From the NCBI GenBank assembly GCA_964632795.1, contig CAZWEZ010000038.1:1-32749 (forward strand): a stretch of DNA of 32,749 bases, in the 5' to 3' direction. The notes under the pieces are model-generated. The model saw only the letters and a program-made list of their open reading frames with translations, did no database searches and was not told the origin of the DNA. Numbering within the stretch: position 1 is the stretch's first letter; the number at the start of each line of letters is the position of its first letter. This document shows, one piece after another, positions 17,991 to 25,412 of the stretch. The translations under genes were made by a program, and so were the position numbers. This stretch comes from CAZWEZ01 sp964632795. Lineage in GTDB: Bacteria > Pseudomonadota > Alphaproteobacteria > Rhodospirillales > 2-02-FULL-58-16.

Positions 17991-18254
17991 TTGGCCGAGG
18001 TCGAGATCTACACCGCGCCGCTGTGCCCCTACTGCGCCATGGCCAAGAGCCTGCTGGCCGGCAAGGGGGTGGCGTTCACCGAGATCGACGTCATGGCCGA
18101 TCCCGCCAAGCGCGCCGAGATGATCGAGCGCGCCGGGGGCGACCGCAAGGTGCCCCAGGTGTTCATCGACGGCCGCCACGTCGGCGGTTTCGACGCCCTC
18201 GACGACCTCGACGCCGCGGGCCGACTGGACGCCCTGCTCGGCGTGGCCGCCTGA
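17991..18254 (+). CDS. grxC: Dithiol glutaredoxin, GrxC type
   Basis: This 87-residue glutaredoxin has the active site CPYC in EIYTAPLCPYCAMAKSLL, the cis-Pro segment KVPQVFIDGRHVGGFDAL, and normal family length. It reduces protein disulfides and glutathione mixed disulfides in the cytoplasm. I prefer the TTG at 17991, because GGAGG at 17978-17982 lies eight bases upstream and the protein then starts as AEVEIYT, the usual GrxC beginning. The alternative ATG at 17958 overlaps the comF stop (ATGA) and would add eleven residues. The order comF-grxC-Nit amidase is common in alphaproteobacteria. Confidence 0.93.
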   Translation: MAEVEIYTAPLCPYCAMAKSLLAGKGVAFTEIDVMADPAKRAEMIERAGGDRKVPQVFIDGRHVGGFDALDDLDAAGRLDALLGVAA

Positions 18255-19057
18255 TGACGGCGCCCTTCCGGGCCGCCTGCGTGCAGACCAACTCGGGACC
18301 CGAGGTGGCGCCCAACGTCGAGGCCGCCCGGGGGCTGGTCCGCCGGGCCCGCGACGCCGGCGGCGAGCTGATCCTGCTCCCCGAGACCCTCAACATGATG
18401 GATTCCGACAAGCGCCGCCTGCGCGCCAAGGCGAGCCCCGAGAAAGGCGATTCGGCACTGGCGGCGTTCAGGGAGCTGGCCCGGGAGACCGGGGCCTGGC
18501 TGGTGGTCGGCTCGCTGGTCGTCAGGGGCTGCGGCGGGCGGCTGGCCAACCGCTCGTTCCTGATCGGCGGCGACGGCGCCGTGGTCGCCCGCTACGACAA
18601 GATCCACATGTTCGACGTCCGCTTGGGCGACGGCGAGAGCTTCACCGAATCGGCGGCCTACCGGCCCGGGCAACGAGCCGTGGTCGCCGACACCCCGTGG
18701 GGACGGCTGGGGATGACGGTGTGCTACGACCTCAGGTTCCCCGGCCTGTACCGGGATCTGGCCGACGCCGGGGCCGGCTACCTGTCGGTGCCCTCGGCCT
18801 TCACCCGGACCACCGGGCGCGCCCACTGGCACGTCCTGCTGCGGGCGCGGGCGATCGAGACCGGGTGCTACGTCCTGGCCCCGGCCCAGTGCGGCCGCCA
18901 CCACGGAGGGCGGCTGACCTACGGCCATTCGCTGATCGTCGACCCGTGGGGCGAGGTGCTGGCCGACGGCGGCGACGGGGTCGGGTTCGTCACCGCCGAC
19001 ATCGACCCGGCGCGCATCGCCGAGGCCCGGAGGAAAAAGAATGGTGACAGTATATAG
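18254..19057 (+). CDS. Carbon-nitrogen hydrolase, Nit1/deaminated-glutathione amidase-like
   Basis: This 267-residue nitrilase-superfamily amidase shows the Glu-Lys-Cys triad: Glu44 in LLPETLNMM, Lys116 in YDKIHMFDV, and Cys157 in TVCYDLRFP. The KIHMFDV and CYDLRFPGLYR segments point to the Nit1/Nit2 branch, which hydrolyses deaminated glutathione as a metabolite-repair step. The ATG overlaps the grxC stop by one base (TGATG), and linkage to a glutaredoxin fits a thiol-related role. The last five residues (NGDSI) and the TAG stop are encoded by the left arm of the palindrome at 19032-19097, so the C-terminus is shaped by the repeat. Confidence 0.9.
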   Translation: MTAPFRAACVQTNSGPEVAPNVEAARGLVRRARDAGGELILLPETLNMMDSDKRRLRAKASPEKGDSALAAFRELARETGAWLVVGSLVVRGCGGRLANRSFLIGGDGAVVARYDKIHMFDVRLGDGESFTESAAYRPGQRAVVADTPWGRLGMTVCYDLRFPGLYRDLADAGAGYLSVPSAFTRTTGRAHWHVLLRARAIETGCYVLAPAQCGRHHGGRLTYGHSLIVDPWGEVLADGGDGVGFVTADIDPARIAEARRKKNGDSI

Positions 19058-19097
19058 TTTTTTAAAAAAAACTATATACTGTCACCATTCTTTTTCC
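19032..19097. repeat. REP-like perfect palindrome at a convergent gene junction
   Basis: Two perfect 32-bp arms (19032-19063 and 19066-19097) flank a two-base centre. The core AATGGTGACAGTATATAG plus T run is the same as in the 6278-6391 cluster except for one T-to-A change. The outer A5 and T5 tracts make it look like a bidirectional terminator. It contains the stop codons of both the plus-strand Nit amidase (19055-19057) and the minus-strand nitrilase (19082-19084). Confidence 0.88.
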
Positions 19098-20020
19098 GGG
19101 GCGGTTTCGACCGCCGGGGCAGGGTCCTCGTTGACCAGCAGGCGGAAGATGTCGGGCCGTGCGTAGTGGCCGGCGACGTCGAAGTCGTACTTGCCCCGCG
19201 TGATATCGGCCATGTCGAGGTCGGCGGTGAGGATGGCTTGGCCCGCGAAGTCGGGGCCGGCCAGAACCTCTCCCAGGGGGCCGAAGATGACGCTGCCGCC
19301 CCGCGAGATCACGGTCGCCGGGTCGTCGCCCTGGATCGCCGCGTAGTCGTCGGGGAAGTCGCCGCGCACCGTGTACTGGTTGCACGACAGGACGAAGCAG
19401 CGGCCCTCCAGCGCCACGTGGCGCATGGTCGATTGCCAGTTGTCCCGCCCGTCGGCGGTCGGCGCGCAGTAGAGCTGGATGCCCTTGGCGTACATCGCCA
19501 TGCGCAGCATCGGCATGTAGTTCTCCCAGCAGATGACGGCGCCCAGCTTGCCCAGCGGGGTGTCGAACACCGGCAGGGTCGAGCCGTCGCCGAAGCCCCA
19601 CACCAGGCGCTCCATGGCGGTCGGCATCAGCTTGCGGTGCTTGCCCAGCAGCGAGCCGTCCGGGGCGAAGAACAGCACCGTGCAATAGAGCGTGCCGCCG
19701 TCGCGCTCGATGACCCCGATCACCAGGTGAAACCCGTTGTCCTTGGCCACCGCGCCCAGCGCCTCGACCGCCGGGCCCGGGACGTCGACGGAGCTGTCGT
19801 AGTAGCGACGGAAGTCCTCGCGGCCCTCGGGCGTCCTCATCCCGACCCGGGCCCCGAAGTCCAGCCCCTTGGGGTAGGCCGAGACGAAGGCCTCGGGGAA
19901 AACCACCAGTTGGGCCTTGTCCCTGGCGGCGTCGGCGGCAAGCGCGCGGACCTTCTCCAGGGTCCGCTCGCGGTCGAAGGCCACCGGGGCGGCCTGGACG
20001 ACGGAGGCACGGACGGTCAT
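19082..20020 (-). CDS. Nitrilase
   Basis: This 312-residue enzyme belongs to the true nitrilase branch (nitrile to acid plus ammonia). The triad is visible as Glu43 in VFPEAFVSAYP, Lys in GKHRKLMPT, and Cys in GAVICWENYMPMLRM. The CWENYMP motif and the AYPKGLDFG segment distinguish real nitrilases from amidases. AAGGAG lies seven bases before the ATG at 20020, which also overlaps the upstream methyltransferase stop by four bases. The natural nitrile cannot be told. The C-terminus ends PEKEW, and its final Trp and TGA stop come from the 19032-19097 palindrome. Confidence 0.93.
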   Translation of the reverse strand: MTVRASVVQAAPVAFDRERTLEKVRALAADAARDKAQLVVFPEAFVSAYPKGLDFGARVGMRTPEGREDFRRYYDSSVDVPGPAVEALGAVAKDNGFHLVIGVIERDGGTLYCTVLFFAPDGSLLGKHRKLMPTAMERLVWGFGDGSTLPVFDTPLGKLGAVICWENYMPMLRMAMYAKGIQLYCAPTADGRDNWQSTMRHVALEGRCFVLSCNQYTVRGDFPDDYAAIQGDDPATVISRGGSVIFGPLGEVLAGPDFAGQAILTADLDMADITRGKYDFDVAGHYARPDIFRLLVNEDPAPAVETAPEKEW

Positions 20021-20616
20021 CGGGGAGTCTCCTTGTTGTCCGGATATACGGGAACGGGTTCCAAATCCTGGTTGACGGCGCAGATGCGCTGGATGACGCC
20101 GGGCAGCGGCCCGCTCTCGATCAGGCCGTGTTCGTAAGCGACCACCCGCAGGCGGCCGCGAACCACCTCCAGCAACTCGCCATCGCGCAGCAGGTGGTCG
20201 GGGTTGCGCGGACGGGCGAAGCGTTCGTTGCCCCGGGCGAAGGTCTCGTAGATCAACACCCCGCCCGCCTCCACGGCGTCGAGCAGGTGCGGAAACAGCG
20301 GCCGGTGCAGGTAGTTGACCACCAGCACCCCGGCGAACGTCCTGGCCCCCAGCGGCCACGGGGCGGCGTCCTCCAGGTCGGCCTCGACGACCTCGGCCCG
20401 GCCCTCGAGGTCGGCGACCGGGGTCCCGTCCCGGTCGAGCGCCACCACCGAATACCCCAGGTCCAGGAAATGGCGGGCGTGGCGGCCGTTGCCGCAGGCC
20501 AGGTCGAGCACCGTGCCCCCGGCCGGGACCAGCGGCGCGAAACGGCGCACCCAGGGCGAGGGCTCGGTGACCCTGAGGTGGCGCGAGGCGTGGGCGGACT
20601 GTCGGACGTTTGCCAT
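20017..20616 (-). CDS. Class I SAM-dependent methyltransferase
   Basis: This 199-residue methyltransferase has motif I VLDLACGNGRHARHF, the acidic post-I residue in VVALDRDG, and the motif IV region FAGVLVVNYLHRPLFPHLL followed by GGVLIYETFARGNERF. That pattern resembles the TehB-like and related group of small methyltransferases. The substrate is unknown. Its stop overlaps the nitrilase start (ATGA), so the two are translated together. A divergent DUF1178 gene starts 85 bp away. Confidence 0.85.
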   Translation of the reverse strand: MANVRQSAHASRHLRVTEPSPWVRRFAPLVPAGGTVLDLACGNGRHARHFLDLGYSVVALDRDGTPVADLEGRAEVVEADLEDAAPWPLGARTFAGVLVVNYLHRPLFPHLLDAVEAGGVLIYETFARGNERFARPRNPDHLLRDGELLEVVRGRLRVVAYEHGLIESGPLPGVIQRICAVNQDLEPVPVYPDNKETPR

Positions 20617-20701
20617 TTGTTAACCGAAATACCCTTATCCTTGGCTCGGACGCGATGTTAGTATTAAGAATTCCTCTCGGTAGGAACAGCGGTTTGGCGC
20701 C

Positions 20702-21130
20702 ATGATTGTATACCAACTCGGTTGCCGCCACGGCCACCAGTTCGAAGCCTGGTTCCGCGACAGCGCGACCTACGACGAGCAGAGCGCGGCGGGCGTCATC
20801 GAATGCCCGTACTGCGGCGACAGCCGCGTGGTCAAGACGCTCACCGCCCCCCACCTGGCCAAGGGCTTGGACAGGCCGGAGGCCGCCGAGACGCGGGCCA
20901 GGGTGGTCGCCGAGCAGATCCTGCGGACGGTCGGCCAGCTGCGCCAAAACGTCGAGGGGAACTTCGAGTACGTCGGCGACAAGTTCGCCGAGGAGGCGCG
21001 GCGCATCCATTACGGCGAGACCGACGAGCGCGGCATCTACGGCGAGGCGACCGACGAGGAAACCTCGGACCTCGACGACGAGGGGATCGAGTACTACCGC
21101 CTCCCTACGCCCCCGCGCCGCGACGACTGA
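20702..21130 (+). CDS. DUF1178 family protein
   Basis: This 142-residue protein is of the alphaproteobacterial DUF1178 family. The N-terminus MIVYQLGCRHGHQFEAWFRDSATYDEQ and the zinc-ribbon-like CPYCGDSRVVKTLTAP match. The central part is helical (ARVVAEQILRTVGQLRQNVEGNFEYVGDKFAEEARRIHYGE), followed by an acidic tail. Function is unknown. It usually follows the grxC and Nit amidase genes; here the nitrilase and methyltransferase pair is inserted in the opposite orientation between them. Confidence 0.92.
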   Translation: MIVYQLGCRHGHQFEAWFRDSATYDEQSAAGVIECPYCGDSRVVKTLTAPHLAKGLDRPEAAETRARVVAEQILRTVGQLRQNVEGNFEYVGDKFAEEARRIHYGETDERGIYGEATDEETSDLDDEGIEYYRLPTPPRRDD

Positions 21131-21142
21131 TCCCAGCGGTCC

Positions 21143-22048
21143 TTATTCCTCCCGCAGGTCGAGAATCCTTCCGAGCTTGGGGAACGCCCTGGCGCAGGAC
21201 GGGCAGACGATCTCCCGTTGGCCCTCCTCGAGGGCCGGATGACGGCACCGGGGACAGGCCAGGATGTCCATCAGCCCCGCCCCCGGCGGAGCGCCGGGGG
21301 CCTGTCGCTTTTCCAGCCGCGACAGGTGGATGGGGGCGACGCCGAGCCGCCCCAGGGTCAGGCCGGCCGCGATCTCCAGGACTTCCACCACCGCCCGGAC
21401 CCCCCGGTTGCCGGCGATCAGCCTGTCCAACGCCGGGGCGTTGCGGACCATCTGGTCGAGGAAGCCGACCCCCTCGGTTGCCCGGACCGTGAACCCGGCG
21501 CCCTCGGCCAGGGCCCGGAAATGGCGTGGGTGGGTGCCGAACAGCATGTCGTCGAACGCCTCGTGGTCGCGCACGAAGGCCGTCCTCCCCTTGCCGACCA
21601 TGCGCAGCAGGTTGCGCTTGTTGGAGTAGCTCAGGACGGCCTGCGAGCCGCCCCTGAAGACGCGCGAGAACTCGCCGAGGAACGATTCCGGGGCGTTGAT
21701 GTGGTGGAACACCCGCACGCACAGGCCGGCGTCGAAGACGCCGTCGCGGAACGGCAGCTTGTAGGCGTTGGCGGCGACGAAGTGGCGGTCGTCCCCGCCC
21801 ACGTCGCGGGCCGCCATCTCCAGCAGGTTGAGAGCGTAATCGACCAGCACCGCCCGCCGGCCGGGGATCGAGTAGACCGGCGCCAGGCGCCCGAACCCGG
21901 CCCCCAGGTCGAGGAACCACCCCCGGGCGCCGGACAGCAGCCGGGCCAGGAGGCGCTGCTCGAGGCGGTCGAGGATCGACTTGGAGGAGCCCCGCCAGAA
22001 CTCCCGGTAATCGTCCTCGTTGTAGTCGCGCACGACGCCCCCGGTCAT
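21143..22048 (-). CDS. SAM-dependent methyltransferase with C-terminal Trm112-like zinc ribbon
   Basis: This 301-residue protein has an N-terminal class I methyltransferase domain: motif I WFLDLGAGFGRLAPVY, acidic VLVDYALNLL, then AYKLPFRDGVFDAGLCVRVFHHINAPESFL. The final 40 residues form a Trm112-like ribbon, ILACPRC...IVCPSCARAFPKLGRILDL, with Cys265, Cys268, Cys282 and Cys285. Such ribbons usually occur as a free subunit or at the N-terminus of methyltransferases such as RlmA. It lies 7 bp downstream of the polysaccharide deacetylase on the same strand, so a role in glycan or envelope modification is possible. The substrate is unknown. Confidence 0.85.
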   Translation of the reverse strand: MTGGVVRDYNEDDYREFWRGSSKSILDRLEQRLLARLLSGARGWFLDLGAGFGRLAPVYSIPGRRAVLVDYALNLLEMAARDVGGDDRHFVAANAYKLPFRDGVFDAGLCVRVFHHINAPESFLGEFSRVFRGGSQAVLSYSNKRNLLRMVGKGRTAFVRDHEAFDDMLFGTHPRHFRALAEGAGFTVRATEGVGFLDQMVRNAPALDRLIAGNRGVRAVVEVLEIAAGLTLGRLGVAPIHLSRLEKRQAPGAPPGAGLMDILACPRCRHPALEEGQREIVCPSCARAFPKLGRILDLREE

Positions 22049-22055
22049 CGCGCTT

Positions 22056-22898
22056 TCACCCGGCCAGGAAGTAGCGCAGCTGGTAGTCGCCCCAGCCGGC
22101 CAGCAGGTGGTCGCGGCGCACCGCCAGCGGCGAACCGCCGGCCCGGTTGGCGCCGCGCCGGGTGGTCAGGAACGACCGGTAGCCGAGGCGCCGCGCGATC
22201 TCCGGGTCGCGCTCGGGCAGAAAATCGATGCCCGGGCGCCCGAAGGGGCAGCAGAAGTGACGGCACTCCCGGCCCAGCCGGTCCTCGATGGTCCGCTTGG
22301 AGCGGGCCAGCTCGCGCTCGACCCCGGCGGCGTCGAGCTCGCTCAGGTGGACGTGGTTCTCGGTATGGGAGCCGAAGGTCATCCCGGCCTCGGCCAAGCG
22401 GCGGCAGTCGTCCCAGTCGAGGAACTCGATCAGCGTCCGGTCGTCGTCGTAGAAGCCGAGCAGCAGGTCGCGGTCGGCCTCGAGGTCGGTGCCGATGTAG
22501 CGGGTGGCCAGGAAGATGGCCGCCGGAGCCCCCTTGTCGAGCAGGATCGGCGCCCCATTGGTGGCGCAGTTCTTGAACCCGTCGTCGAAGGTGAGGCAGA
22601 AGTAGCGGCCATCGATAGGGGTCGCGGAGTCGAGAAGGCCGAGGGCGTCGTCGAGGCCGATGAACTCGCCGTGGCGGGCCATGTAGTCCAACTGGCGGGC
22701 GAAGCCTTCGCGTTCGTCGTCGAAGACGTGGTGGTAGAAGGGGAAACGCAGCCAGCCCCCGCCCCGTCCCGGCGAACGGCCCAGCGACAGCGCCCGCACG
22801 GCGGCGTCGCGCAGCGCCTCGCGCAGGCGCCCGGCGAGCGGCCGGCGGGCGGCGAATTGCCGATAGCTGCGGACCGCCGTCGGTGGCGAATGTCCCAT
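22056..22898 (-). CDS. Polysaccharide deacetylase (NodB-homology) family protein
   Basis: This 280-residue protein has a NodB-type carbohydrate esterase domain. Motif 1 is CLTFDDGFKN with the metal and catalytic Asp pair; motif 2 is SHTENHVHLS with two His ligands; and CPFGRPG corresponds to the motif 3 region. The N-terminal 50 residues are basic and lack a clear signal peptide, so it may act in the cytoplasm or at the inner face on a lipid-linked sugar. It is the first gene of a pair with the Trm112-tailed methyltransferase. It is divergent from the dehydrogenase gene. Confidence 0.9.
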   Translation of the reverse strand: MGHSPPTAVRSYRQFAARRPLAGRLREALRDAAVRALSLGRSPGRGGGWLRFPFYHHVFDDEREGFARQLDYMARHGEFIGLDDALGLLDSATPIDGRYFCLTFDDGFKNCATNGAPILLDKGAPAAIFLATRYIGTDLEADRDLLLGFYDDDRTLIEFLDWDDCRRLAEAGMTFGSHTENHVHLSELDAAGVERELARSKRTIEDRLGRECRHFCCPFGRPGIDFLPERDPEIARRLGYRSFLTTRRGANRAGGSPLAVRRDHLLAGWGDYQLRYFLAG

Positions 22899-23006
22899 GC
22901 CTTCTAAATTCCGTCATCGGCGGAGAGTTTCTTCTAAACCCGGGGCCGGGGATATTGTAGACTTTTTCGAGCCCGCGTCGGGAGAACCCTGAATTTACCG
23001 CCCGCC

Positions 23007-23987
23007 ATGCCGAAGGTCCTGATTACCGAACCCGAGGTCCGCCTGAATTCGGACCAGCTCGCCCATCTGAGGACCATTGCCGAGGTGGTGATGCCGGCGG
23101 CCTGGGACGAGGACAGCCTCCTCGCCGCGGTACGCGGCGCCGAGGTGATCGCCCATTCCTTCTTCCCCACCATCTCGGCCCGCCTGATCGAGGCCTCCGA
23201 CGTCCTCAGGGCGACCGTCAAGTACGGGGTCGGGGTCGACAACGTGGACATCGAGGCCGCCACCCGGCGCGGGGTGATGGTGGTCAACTGCCCCGAGTAC
23301 GGCTCCGAGACGGTGGCCGACCACGCCTTTGCCCTGCTGATCGCCCTGGCCCGCAAGATCGTCGCCATCGACCGGGCGACCAAGGAGACCTCCTGGGTGT
23401 GGCCGGCCCCGGAGTTCATCGGCGTCGATTTGTACGCCAAGACGGTGGGCCTGATCGGCATGGGGCGGATCGGCCGCGCCATGTGCCGGCGCTGCGCCGG
23501 CTTCTCCATGGAGCGCCTGTACTACGACCCTTACGTCCGCCAGGAGTCGGTCGCCGGGTACGGCGCCGCGCCGGTCGCCCTCGAGGAGCTGCTGGGGCGC
23601 TCCGACTTCGTCTCCATCCACTGCGTGCTGACGCCTGAGACCCGCGGCCTGATCGGCGCCGCGCAACTGCGGGCAATGAAGGAAACGGCCTACCTGATCG
23701 ACGTCTCGCGGGGCGCCATCATCGTCGAGGCGGACCTGGCGCGGGCGCTGAGGGAGGGCTGGATCGCCGGTGCCGGGATCGACGTCTTCGCCGACGAGCC
23801 GCTGCCCGCCGACAACGCCCTGTTGGCGCTGGGCGGCGACAACCTGCTGCTGACCTCGCACCTGGCCTGGTACACCGTCGAGGCCGACGCCCGCCTGGCC
23901 CAGGAATGCATGGACCGCCTGCTCGAGATCCTGGGCGGCAAGCTTCCGCGCAACGTCGTCAACGCCGAGGCGCTGGGGCTGGCCTGA
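23007..23987 (+). CDS. D-isomer-specific 2-hydroxyacid dehydrogenase, CtBP-like
   Basis: This 326-residue NAD-dependent dehydrogenase has the dinucleotide-binding motif VGLIGMGRIGRAM, and the catalytic Arg in IDVSRGAI, Glu in DVFADEPLP, and His in LLTSHLAWYTVEA. The HLAWYT ending and the GVGVDNVDIEAATRRGVMVVNCP segment suit the C-terminal-binding-protein-like group of phosphoglycerate dehydrogenase relatives. The substrate cannot be assigned. Its stop is directly followed by the EgtD-family gene with no gap (ATG at 23988), so the two are almost certainly cotranscribed. This links an alpha-keto or hydroxy acid step to amino-acid N-methylation. Confidence 0.9.
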   Translation: MPKVLITEPEVRLNSDQLAHLRTIAEVVMPAAWDEDSLLAAVRGAEVIAHSFFPTISARLIEASDVLRATVKYGVGVDNVDIEAATRRGVMVVNCPEYGSETVADHAFALLIALARKIVAIDRATKETSWVWPAPEFIGVDLYAKTVGLIGMGRIGRAMCRRCAGFSMERLYYDPYVRQESVAGYGAAPVALEELLGRSDFVSIHCVLTPETRGLIGAAQLRAMKETAYLIDVSRGAIIVEADLARALREGWIAGAGIDVFADEPLPADNALLALGGDNLLLTSHLAWYTVEADARLAQECMDRLLEILGGKLPRNVVNAEALGLA

Positions 23988-24962
23988 ATGGGAATGGACG
24001 ACAGCCCGCTTGCCGGTTTCCACAACTTCGCCCCGCCGCGGGAGAACTTCCGCCAAGCGGTGCTCGACGGCCTGGCCCGGCCGGACAAGGCGATCCCCAG
24101 CAAGTTCATCTACGACGCCGAGGGGTCGCGCCTGTTCGAGGTCATCCCGACGCTCGACGAGTACTACCTGACGCGGACCGAGATCGCCCTGCTTCGATCC
24201 CACGCCGGCGACATCGCCGGCCTTTGCGGGCCGGGATGCTGCCTGGTCGAATACGGCAGCGGGTCCGGCGACAAGGCGCGCATCCTGCTCAACGCCCTGG
24301 AAGCCCCCCGGGCATACGTCCCCATCGACATCTCCTGCGACTACCTGCGCGCCGCCGCCGGGGAGCTGGCCCGGGACTACCCCCACATCCCGGTCCACGC
24401 GGTGTGCGCCGACTTCACCAAATCGTTCGACCTTCCCGGCATCGCCGGCCGCCGACGGGGGCGGCGGGTCGGTTTCTTCCCCGGGGCGACGATCGGCAAC
24501 TTCACCCTCGAGGAGGCGGCGGCCTTCCTCGCCCTGGCCCGGGAGATGCTGGCCGGCGGCGGGCTGCTGATCGGCATCGACCTGAAGAAGGACGTCGCGG
24601 TGCTGGAAGCCGCCTACAACGACAGCCGGGGCGTCAGTGCGGCCTTCAACCTCAACCTGCTGGCCCGGATGGTCCGCGAGCTGGGGGCAGAACTCGACGT
24701 TTCGGCGTATTGCCACCATGCCGTTTACGATTCGCAAAGGGGCCGCATGGAAATCGGCATCCGGAGCCTCGCCGACCAAACGGTGACGGTGGCGGGCCGG
24801 GAGTTCCGGTTGCGCGAGGGCGAGGTCGTCCACACCCAGTACGCCTACAAGTTCACCGTCGCCGAGTTCGGCCAGCTGGCCACCGGGGCCGGCTTCTCCA
24901 CCGAGCGGACATGGACCGACGACGGCGGCCTCTACGCACTTTGTTTCCTGAAAGCCTCTTGA
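23988..24962 (+). CDS. egtD: EgtD-family amino-acid N-methyltransferase, possibly altered substrate
   Basis: This 324-residue protein belongs to the histidine-specific SAM methyltransferase family: KFIYDAEGSRLFE, DEYYLTRTE, the SAM motif LVEYGSGSGDKARILL, FFPGATIGNFT with Asn171, and GIDLKKDVAVLEAAYNDSRGVSAAFNLNLL. EgtD makes hercynine, the first step to ergothioneine. In mycobacterial EgtD, as I remember it, Glu282 and Ser284 hold the imidazole ring in a HTExS-like motif. Here the same place reads HTQYAYKF, so the equivalents are Gln284 and Ala286, while Met254 and Asn171 are kept. No egtB, egtC or egtE is in the window. The family is clear; histidine as substrate is not. Confidence 0.85.
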   Translation: MGMDDSPLAGFHNFAPPRENFRQAVLDGLARPDKAIPSKFIYDAEGSRLFEVIPTLDEYYLTRTEIALLRSHAGDIAGLCGPGCCLVEYGSGSGDKARILLNALEAPRAYVPIDISCDYLRAAAGELARDYPHIPVHAVCADFTKSFDLPGIAGRRRGRRVGFFPGATIGNFTLEEAAAFLALAREMLAGGGLLIGIDLKKDVAVLEAAYNDSRGVSAAFNLNLLARMVRELGAELDVSAYCHHAVYDSQRGRMEIGIRSLADQTVTVAGREFRLREGEVVHTQYAYKFTVAEFGQLATGAGFSTERTWTDDGGLYALCFLKAS

Positions 24963-24968
24963 GGCTGC

Positions 24969-25412
24969 TTATTTGACGATCACGCAGGTGCAGGCGCAGA
25001 GGCTGGAGACCTTGTGCGAGACGCTGCCCAGCAGCGCCGCCTCGACCTCGCCGATGCCCCGCCCGCCGAGGACGATCATGTCGATGTCGTTGTTGTTGGC
25101 GTAATCGACGATGGAGCGGGCCGGCTTGCCCTCGCGGACCTCGGTCCTGACCTTCTCGATGCCGGCGGCGGCGGCGAACTTCCTGGCCTCGGCGAGGATG
25201 TCCTTGGTCATCTCGTCGAGCACGTACTTGGGTTCGCCCATCATGTTCTCGGCCTCGAGGAACCTCTTCAGCTGGGGGGTCACCCGGACCGTCCGGGACA
25301 CCGTGAGCAGGTGGACCTCGGCCCCCATCGAGGCGGCGATCTCGCAGCCGACATCGGCCGCCTTGTGGGAATGGTCGGAACCGTCGATGGCGATCAGGAT
25401 CTTGTTGAACAT
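24969..25412 (-). CDS. Universal stress protein, UspA family
   Basis: This 147-residue single-domain protein starts KILIAIDGSDHSHKAADVG and ends with the ATP-binding pattern GGRGIGEVEAALLGSVSHKV, followed by a CACTCVIVK tail. The G-x2-G-x9-G-S pattern suggests it binds ATP. Such proteins help cells survive starvation or stress. Its start overlaps the 3' end of the double-ATPase transporter gene by 19 bases, so it is the last gene of the ABC operon. It converges on the EgtD-family gene with only 6 bp between stops. Confidence 0.93.
   Translation of the reverse strand: MFNKILIAIDGSDHSHKAADVGCEIAASMGAEVHLLTVSRTVRVTPQLKRFLEAENMMGEPKYVLDEMTKDILAEARKFAAAAGIEKVRTEVREGKPARSIVDYANNNDIDMIVLGGRGIGEVEAALLGSVSHKVSSLCACTCVIVK

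Noticed and set aside
24953..24966. Short inverted repeat AGCCTC..GAGGCT between the convergent EgtD-family and UspA genes
   Set aside because: The stem is five or six pairs with a poor T run; too weak to call a terminator.
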